Assembly (NCBI GenBank): GCA_913056335.1
Contig: CAJXLX010000009.1
Span: 1 to 48,317, forward strand
Direction: 5' to 3'
Origin: an uncultured Rhodothermaceae bacterium
GTDB taxonomy: Bacteria; Bacteroidota; Rhodothermia; Rhodothermales; Salinibacteraceae
DNA: 48,317 nt
A model generated the notes under the pieces. The model did no database searches and was not told where the DNA came from. It saw nothing but the letters and a program-made list of their open reading frames with translations. This document shows, one piece after another, positions 43,373 through 48,317 of this stretch (within the stretch, counting starts at the first letter, position 1; every line of letters begins with the position of its first letter). The translations under genes were made by a program, and so were the position numbers.

Positions 43373-44950
43373 ATGGCTGCCAACTCTGATCCTGAGCGCG
43401 ACACCACGTCTGAGCGTAGAGCACGGCACGAATCGCGGGCCCGTCGTGAAGTCGAAGCCCTACTGCATGCCACCGAGAGGCGGCTGCGCCGGGTGTGGAG
43501 CCGGTCCTCGGTGCGCGCCGAGATTGCATGGCATCGCACCCGGCGTACCATTCGGCATGTGCCGCCGCCACTTCGTTCTAAGAATGTGCTCATTGCGCTG
43601 GGCGCCCTGCTGATTGCAGTGGGCATTGTGGTGGCAACAGCGCCTGTGCTGCCACGCGAAACGGCGCTCATGGCGGGCATCTTTGCGGCAGCCGCACTGC
43701 TCTGGGCTACCGAGGCCCTCCCGCTCTTTGCCACCGGGCTGCTCATCATCGGACTCGAAATCATTCTGCTCGCTAATCCAGGATCATGGCCTGGACTCGG
43801 GTTTGCAGACGGATCTGGACCCTCGTACGAGCTGTTTCTGGCGCCGCTGGCCGATCCGATCATTGTGCTCTTTCTGGGCGGATTCATTATGGCCCGCGCA
43901 GCCGTCAGGGAAGGTGTGGACCGCGCGCTGGCACGGCTCATCCTGGGAAGCTTCGGCACGCAGCCCCGGCACGTCATGATGGGGCTCATGCTCATCACCG
44001 CACTCTTTTCCATGTGGATGAGCAACACGGCTGCCACCGCGATGATGATTACCCTCGTAATGCCCATCATCGCCGACGTCGACACGTCCGATCCGCTGCG
44101 CGTAGGCTTGGTGCTGGCCGTGCCGTTTGCCGCCAACATCGGCGGGATGAGTACGCCCATCTCCTCGCCGCCCAACGCCGTGGCCATTGGCTTTCTAAAT
44201 AGCGCAGGCTACTCGGTCTCGTTCTTAGAATGGATGCTGGTGGCGGTGCCGCTGGCTGCAGGATTGCTGCTGCTGTCGTGGGCCGTGCTGTACTGGATGT
44301 ATCCGCCCCGCCAAGACCACATCGACCTGCCGACCTCCAATATCCCACTGGGTCGGCGCGGACTGTTCGTACTCGGCGTAATGGGCGTGACAATTGCGCT
44401 GTGGTGCACCGACAGCCTGCATGGGCTCCCCACCGCCGTGGTGGCGTTGCTTCCGGTCGTTGCGTTTACCACCACGGGCGTACTCACACAGGCCGACTTC
44501 GACAGCCTGGAGTGGAATATTCTTTTCCTCATTGCGGGGGGCATCGCGTTAGGCGTAGGGATGCAGCAGACCGGCCTCGATGGGGTGCTCATCGGCATCG
44601 TGCCGGGGCACGGCCCGTTTGTGATTGGGGCGCTGGCACTTGCCACGGTGTTCATCAGTACGCTCATGTCGAACACCGCCGCCGCTAACCTACTTGTGCC
44701 GGTGGGCGTCGCCCTGGCTACCGGATCTGCCGGAGCCCTGAGCCCGGTACAGGTGGCGGTAAGCATTGCACTGGCGGCCTCCGTGTCGATGGCGCTTCCC
44801 GTGAGCACGCCGCCCAACGCGATTGCCTATGCCAGCGGCGTGTGTTACACACGCGACTTCGTGCGGGCGGGCCTGCTCATTGGGACCGTTGCGGTGCTGC
44901 TCATCGTGGCACTGGGTGGCCCGGTCATCGCGTTCTGGATGCCAGTATGA
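43373..44950 (+). CDS. DASS/SLC13-family Na+-coupled anion (dicarboxylate/sulfate) symporter
   Basis: 525-aa integral membrane carrier. After a basic/acidic N-terminal tail of about 70 residues come about 11 hydrophobic helices. The two family signatures are duplicated as expected: 'SNTAATAMM' (217-225) with 'SSPPNAVA' (264-271), and 'SNTAAANLL' (433-441) with 'STPPNAIAY' (478-486); these hairpins form the Na+ and carboxylate sites. The substrate may be C4-dicarboxylate, citrate, sulfate or phosphate; motifs do not decide. The charged N-terminal tail ('HESRARREVEALLHATERRLRR') is unusual for the family. The upstream histidine kinase, same strand and 62 bp away, may respond to the same substrate. 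Confidence 0.92.
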   Translation: MAANSDPERDTTSERRARHESRARREVEALLHATERRLRRVWSRSSVRAEIAWHRTRRTIRHVPPPLRSKNVLIALGALLIAVGIVVATAPVLPRETALMAGIFAAAALLWATEALPLFATGLLIIGLEIILLANPGSWPGLGFADGSGPSYELFLAPLADPIIVLFLGGFIMARAAVREGVDRALARLILGSFGTQPRHVMMGLMLITALFSMWMSNTAATAMMITLVMPIIADVDTSDPLRVGLVLAVPFAANIGGMSTPISSPPNAVAIGFLNSAGYSVSFLEWMLVAVPLAAGLLLLSWAVLYWMYPPRQDHIDLPTSNIPLGRRGLFVLGVMGVTIALWCTDSLHGLPTAVVALLPVVAFTTTGVLTQADFDSLEWNILFLIAGGIALGVGMQQTGLDGVLIGIVPGHGPFVIGALALATVFISTLMSNTAAANLLVPVGVALATGSAGALSPVQVAVSIALAASVSMALPVSTPPNAIAYASGVCYTRDFVRAGLLIGTVAVLLIVALGGPVIAFWMPV

Positions 44951-45098
44951 CTGGGCAACGGTTGCATAGAAACCGGCCTGCTTGCACAAATTCAGACGAA
45001 AGTCCCACGGCGTATGAACTTGCCATTTTTGTAATTCATAAGTTAAAAATACCGTCCTTCCGCTCGTATTTCTGATCGCTGACCATCCGTACACGCTT

Positions 45099-45506
45099 AT
45101 GGAATCTGTATCTGCCCTCATGACGCGCGACGTCATCAGCGTTCATCCTGATACCCCTCTGCTCGAAGTACAGAACCTGCTCAAGCAGCACGGCTTTCGG
45201 CACCTCGTGGTAGTGGATGACGATGGGGCGCTCTCGGGCGTGCTCTCGAACCGCGACGTGCTCAAGGCACTGAGCCCATTTCTGAACACCAATGCCGAAA
45301 CGCAGCGCGACGTGCGCACGCTTGCTCAGCCCGCACGCAACCTCATGAACAAGACGCCTCACACCGTAACCCCCGATACATCGGCGCAAGAGGCGGCCTC
45401 CGTACTGCTGGATGGCGCCATTTCGGCGCTCCCCGTGGTAGAGGGCGACGAACTGGTTGGCATCATAACCACGAAAGACTTGCTGCGCTACTACACTGCT
45501 GCATAG
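45099..45506 (+). CDS. CBS-pair protein
   Basis: 135 aa consisting of two CBS domains only: 'VSALMTRDVISVHPDTPLLEV' to 'GVLSNRDVLKA' (4-66), and 'ARNLMNKTPHTVTPDTSAQEA' to 'GIITTKDLLRY' (79-132). CBS pairs bind adenosyl ligands such as AMP, ATP or SAM and report energy or osmotic state to a partner. The gene is 148 bp after the DASS carrier and 18 bp upstream of the DUF2914 gene, so the partner may be the DUF2914 membrane protein. Confidence 0.95.
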   Translation: MESVSALMTRDVISVHPDTPLLEVQNLLKQHGFRHLVVVDDDGALSGVLSNRDVLKALSPFLNTNAETQRDVRTLAQPARNLMNKTPHTVTPDTSAQEAASVLLDGAISALPVVEGDELVGIITTKDLLRYYTAA

Positions 45507-45524
45507 CCTGGGCCACTTGCTTGT

Positions 45525-46691
45525 ATGGAGTTCTCGTCTACTGCCGATGGGCCCTGGGCTGCATGGGCAAATCGTTTGGAGCGCAACCGCCACTACCGGT
45601 GGATACGCCGCCTCTACACACGCTATGCCGACGTAGCCCCCATCGTGTTCTTTGGCGGAGGCGTGTTCTGGGATGCGATGACCCTGCGCCGCATCGACCA
45701 TACCGTTGACAATCTCATTCTGGGGGCGTATCTGGTGCTGCTGGGCGGATGCATTGTGCTGGCGGCCCTCCGCATGGTCGAGCGCTTGCCCGCACAGCCG
45801 CTGCTTGAAACCATTGGGCCGTTCTCGGTATCGGGCGTGCAGTTCTTTATGGGCGGGCTGTTCAGCGCGTACGTGGTCTACTTTACCCGCAGCGCCTCGC
45901 TTACCGCCTCGGCAGTGTTTCTGGTCGTGTTGGTCGGCGTGCTGGTTGCCAACGAGTTTATCTGGCGCGATGCGGTCAACCTGGTCCTCATGCTGGGGCT
46001 GTACTTTCTTGCCACGTTCTGCTTCTTCACGTTCTTCCTGCCGATCGTTGTGGGAAGCATGAGCTACGCGCTGTTCGTGGCCGGAGGGCTCCTCAGCCTG
46101 GCCCTGGTCGGGGGGCTGGCGATGCTGCTGGATCGGTGGGGCGCCTTTGCATCCACCCAGCAGCTTGCACGCACGTTTGCAGCCATGGGGGCGCTTCTCG
46201 TGGCGATGAACATCGCATACGTGCAGAACTGGATTCCGCCAGTGCCTCTCTCCATGCAGGCAGGCAACGTATATCACAACGTCGACGTGACGCCTGCTGG
46301 CTACGAACTGACCTACGAAACCCCACCGTGGACGCGTTTCTGGCGCCGTAGTAGCACGCCCTTTTCCTATGCGGAAGGCGATAGCGTGTATTTCTTTGCC
46401 GCCATTTTTGCGCCCACCGCCCTCGAAACGGGCGTTTTGCATCATTGGCAGCGCCGCTCGCTGAGCGACGATTCTCCTACCTGGCAGACCACCGACCGCA
46501 TCCCGTACACCGTGCAGGGCGGACGCATGCGGGGGTACCGCGGATACACGTTCAAGAGCAACATCACACCCGGCGAGTGGCGCATCGACGTAAAAACAAC
46601 GGGCGGACGCATGCTGGGGCGTGTGCACTTCGAGGTCGTAGAAGCCTCCGATGCGGACGAGCGGACGTTTCAGACCCGCCTCTATGAGTAG
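45525..46691 (+). CDS. Membrane protein with C-terminal DUF2914 domain
   Basis: 388 aa. About six or seven hydrophobic helices lie between residues 38 and 240. The soluble C-terminal domain (about 295-380) has 'VYFFAAIFAPTALETGVLHHWQ', 'RIPYTVQGGRMRGYRGYTFKSNITPGEWRIDVKTTGGRMLGRVHFEV', which is the DUF2914 pattern (a beta-rich domain with conserved W, GYR and GEWRVDV-like segments). Function is unknown. It starts 18 bp after the CBS-protein gene and is probably cotranscribed. A membrane stress or envelope role is only a guess. Confidence 0.85.
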   Translation: MEFSSTADGPWAAWANRLERNRHYRWIRRLYTRYADVAPIVFFGGGVFWDAMTLRRIDHTVDNLILGAYLVLLGGCIVLAALRMVERLPAQPLLETIGPFSVSGVQFFMGGLFSAYVVYFTRSASLTASAVFLVVLVGVLVANEFIWRDAVNLVLMLGLYFLATFCFFTFFLPIVVGSMSYALFVAGGLLSLALVGGLAMLLDRWGAFASTQQLARTFAAMGALLVAMNIAYVQNWIPPVPLSMQAGNVYHNVDVTPAGYELTYETPPWTRFWRRSSTPFSYAEGDSVYFFAAIFAPTALETGVLHHWQRRSLSDDSPTWQTTDRIPYTVQGGRMRGYRGYTFKSNITPGEWRIDVKTTGGRMLGRVHFEVVEASDADERTFQTRLYE

Positions 46692-46758
46692 ATGCACTCG
46701 CAGACAATGCGACCCATAGCAGCACCGAGCGCCTTCTTGGGCAAGGGTTCACGTATAG

Positions 46759-46775
46759 GTGTCAACATTATACAC
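46759..46775. promoter_or_regulatory. Weak GTGT-N9-ACAC symmetrical site upstream of the metal-binding lipoprotein
   Basis: GTGTCAACATTATACAC is a partial dyad 95 bp upstream of ATG 46870. It overlaps a TATAC-like -10 candidate. A metal regulator such as Zur is possible given the gene, but the match is short. Confidence 0.2.
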
Positions 46776-46869
46776 ACGAGGTATGTAGCTGTGGCGGAGT
46801 TGATGCCGAGGGCCCGCTTTGGCCGCTTCGTTTGCATTTCGTAAGAGCGCACAGCAGACCTCATTTCGC

Positions 46870-47820
46870 ATGACACGCACTTGGTGGATCGCGTATGTTG
46901 TAGTAAGCGTGTGGATGATGGGGCTGGTGGCGGGATGCGAGAGCGAGCCGGATTCGGCAGCATCCCGCGCAACTACGCAGCCACACTACGTGGTCACACT
47001 GCCTGTCCTGGCGTCCATTGTTGCGCCGGTTGCCGAGGGCCGTGCCACCACACGCACGGTACTCAGCGCAGGCGACTCGCCGCATACGTTCGAGCCGCGC
47101 CCATCGACGGTGCGGGCGGTCCGCCAGAGCCAGGCGCTCTTCTACGGCGCCGATGTGCTCGACGGCTGGGCCGCCAACATGCAGGCCCCGCGCTCGCATG
47201 CGCTCCTTGATCTGGTGCCTGCGCAGTACGTACATTCGTTTCCCGAAGAAGAATCCCATCAGCCGCTGCAAGGGGCAGCTTCGCATGACACCACGCACAG
47301 TCATGGCGCGGGCACGCTCGACCCCCATTTCTGGCTCGACCCACTGGCTGTGCGTGCGCTGGTACCGCCCCTGGCCGATACGCTCTGCACGGCCGATCCG
47401 GAAGGCTGCAGCACCTACCAGTCGAACGCCGAGGCCCTCACCGACTCGCTGCAGGCGTTGCACCGCGAGCTGGAGGAAGTACTCGCGCCGGTGCGCGATC
47501 GTCCGTTTATGGCCTCGCAGCCGTTTCTGAACTACTTCGTGCGGCGCTACGGACTGTCGCAGGTCGCTGTGGTTGAGACCAGCCCAGCCCATGAGCCGTC
47601 CGCGCGGCGCATCCACCAGCTTACGCAGCGCGCGCAGGCCGCCGATGTGCGTGCTGTAGTGTATCAGCGTCAGCTTCCGGCAACGGCGGCACAGGCGGTG
47701 GCCGAGGGCGCTGGGCTGCCCATGGTAGCGCTGGATCCGCTGGGCGGAGCAGACGCCGACACGTATATGGCGCTCATGCGGCACAACGCCCGCATGCTCC
47801 GTGAGGCGCTGGCCGAGTAG
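46870..47820 (+). CDS. ZnuA-like metal-binding lipoprotein (ABC solute-binding, cluster 9)
   Basis: 316 aa. Lipobox 'LVAGC' with Cys23, so it is anchored in the membrane facing the periplasm. Zinc/manganese SBP features: H72 in 'GDSPHTFEPRPS', a His cluster 'ESHQPLQGAASHDTTHSHG' (129-146) of the type used to capture Zn2+, H153 in 'DPHFWLDP', and the final 'ALDPLGGADADTYMALM'. At the position where many family members have the third metal-binding His, 'ASQPFLNYF' shows Q217, which may alter metal preference. ATG 46870 begins the signal peptide. No matching permease or ATPase gene is adjacent in the window (the next gene is a partial exporter on the other strand). Confidence 0.87.
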   Translation: MTRTWWIAYVVVSVWMMGLVAGCESEPDSAASRATTQPHYVVTLPVLASIVAPVAEGRATTRTVLSAGDSPHTFEPRPSTVRAVRQSQALFYGADVLDGWAANMQAPRSHALLDLVPAQYVHSFPEEESHQPLQGAASHDTTHSHGAGTLDPHFWLDPLAVRALVPPLADTLCTADPEGCSTYQSNAEALTDSLQALHRELEEVLAPVRDRPFMASQPFLNYFVRRYGLSQVAVVETSPAHEPSARRIHQLTQRAQAADVRAVVYQRQLPATAAQAVAEGAGLPMVALDPLGGADADTYMALMRHNARMLREALAE

Positions 47821-47881
47821 CCCTATCAACTCCGACCACCGGAAAACAGGTAGCGGTTCAATGCTAAGTGATGGAAGAAAT

Positions 47882-47955
47882 GGGCCTGTAGCCGGAGACT
47901 GGGAGCGCCGCTGGCGCGGACGTCTCCGACAGAGGCGAACGGGGGACCGTTCGCC
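47882..47955. repeat. Hairpin block; repeat-family copy 2
   Basis: The lead-in 47882-47899 (GGGCCTGTAGCCGGAGAC) is similar to 40889-40906. Its 47891-47899 part pairs with 47922-47930 (8 of 9), enclosing GCGCC/GGCGC (47905-47909 with 47913-47917). A separate perfect 9-bp stem with GGGA loop follows at 47934-47955 (47934-47942 with 47947-47955). It lies between converging genes, so terminator function is possible. Confidence 0.55.
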
Positions 47956-47956
47956 G

Positions 47957-47986
47957 CAGGAAAGGTTTTATCAGGAAAGGTTTTAT
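47957..47986. repeat. Two perfect 15-bp direct repeats
   Basis: The unit CAGGAAAGGTTTTAT occurs at 47957-47971 and again without a gap at 47972-47986, then CAGGG begins a broken third copy. It is non-coding (between converging genes). Confidence 0.7.
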
Positions 47987-48042
47987 CAGGGAAGCTATCA
48001 CTTAACGTCTATCTACTGCCAAAAAACACGCTCCGAACGCAT

Positions 48043-48317
48043 TCAGGGGGATGCGGAAGCGTCGGAGCCTTCCCGAAACTGCAGGTCGGCCAGGCGCTGG
48101 TAGAGGCCCGGCTGGGTGCGCAACTCGTCGTGGGTGCCGTCTTGCACCAGGCGGCCGTCATCGAGCACCAGGATACGGTCAGCGTCTTGTACGGTGGCCA
48201 AGCGGTGGGCAATCACAAATGTCGTGCGTGTAGCCATGAGGCGCGTGAGGGCCTCTTGCACTTCGGCTTCAGACTCGGCATCGAGGGCCGACGTGGCTTC
48301 GTCGAGCAGCAGAATGC
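48043..48317 (-). CDS. ABC exporter ATP-binding domain, C-terminal part (rest beyond window)
   Basis: Reading on the minus strand from the window edge, the frame contains a Walker B motif '[16 protein letters not shown]', the H-loop '[22 protein letters not shown]' and '[25 protein letters not shown]', and stops at 48043-48045. That is the usual ending of MsbA/LmrA-type half-transporters, where the H-loop sits about 35 residues after Walker B. Walker A, signature and membrane domains lie outside the window. The substrate is unknown. Confidence 0.85.
   Translation of the reverse strand, partial: ILLLDEATSALDAESEAEVQEALTRLMATRTTFVIAHRLATVQDADRILVLDDGRLVQDGTHDELRTQPGLYQRLADLQFREGSDASASP

Noticed and set aside
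45036-46697. 553-codon minus-strand frame opposite the CBS and DUF2914 genes
   Set aside because: Antisense to two genes with clear domains; no recognisable protein features.
47882-47986. CRISPR-like array
   Set aside because: The 15-bp units are directly adjacent without spacers and the hairpins differ in sequence; there are no cas genes.
1-48317. Insertion sequences, prophage or integron
   Set aside because: No transposase, integrase, phage structural gene or attachment-site duplication was recognised in any frame.

Overview
The window (48,317 bp) looks like chromosomal DNA from a halophilic or halotolerant member of Rhodothermota, in the Salinibacter/Salisaeta/Longimonas neighbourhood. 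The basis is a type IX secretion C-terminal sorting domain on a giant subtilase, a DUF2480 protein (a Bacteroidota-type family), an exosortase-like protease, a PorT-like barrel, very Asp/Glu-rich secreted proteins, and several proteins that resemble haloarchaeal ones (for example the MFS carrier at 13292-14488). The genus is an inference. Genes are dense and mostly ordinary chromosomal ones. I see no insertion sequence, prophage or CRISPR array.

Layout. 1-7651 (+): end of a sulfotransferase, PEP carboxylase, a CaCA-type Na+/Ca2+ exchanger, yebC-ruvC and phosphoglucomutase. 7652-8254: intergenic block with diverged inverted-repeat elements. 8255-12629 (-): a four-gene isoprenoid operon, HMG-CoA reductase > mevalonate kinase > (phospho)mevalonate decarboxylase > isopentenyl phosphate kinase. 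Its order follows the reaction order of the alternative (archaeal-like) mevalonate pathway, and no phosphomevalonate kinase is present. A divergent MFS transporter follows a 660-bp control region. 14990-23497: a giant secreted S8 protease with a mirror-symmetric domain layout (A-ASH-B-ASH-B-ASH-A), followed by a small Fn3 lipoprotein and an exosortase/partner pair. 25402-30068: D-Ala-D-Ala ligase, a metallophosphoesterase, a ribbon-helix-helix/zinc-ribbon protein next to a divergent PRPP synthetase, tRNA-Ala(CGC) with a classic terminator, and a beta-barrel protein. 30140-39805: a TPR Ser/Thr kinase, an alpha/beta hydrolase, cysteine desulfurase + DUF2480, a P2-type cation ATPase, and macrodomain + acyl-ACP thioesterase. 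40006-48317: a methyltransferase, a tandem UspA protein, an orphan histidine kinase, a DASS/SLC13 carrier, a CBS protein + DUF2914 membrane protein, a ZnuA-like lipoprotein, a block of hairpins and the end of an ABC exporter.

The most coherent system is the mevalonate operon. Mevalonate would be phosphorylated once, decarboxylated to isopentenyl phosphate and then phosphorylated to IPP. Second is the secretion neighbourhood, where a type IX cargo protease lies beside an exosortase whose substrate is not apparent. Two small intergenic repeat families (7.7/8.1 kb and 40.9/47.9 kb) are also visible.

Start codons were chosen by family alignment from memory and by nearby ribosome-binding sequence; where they are uncertain this is said. 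No similarity search could be run.
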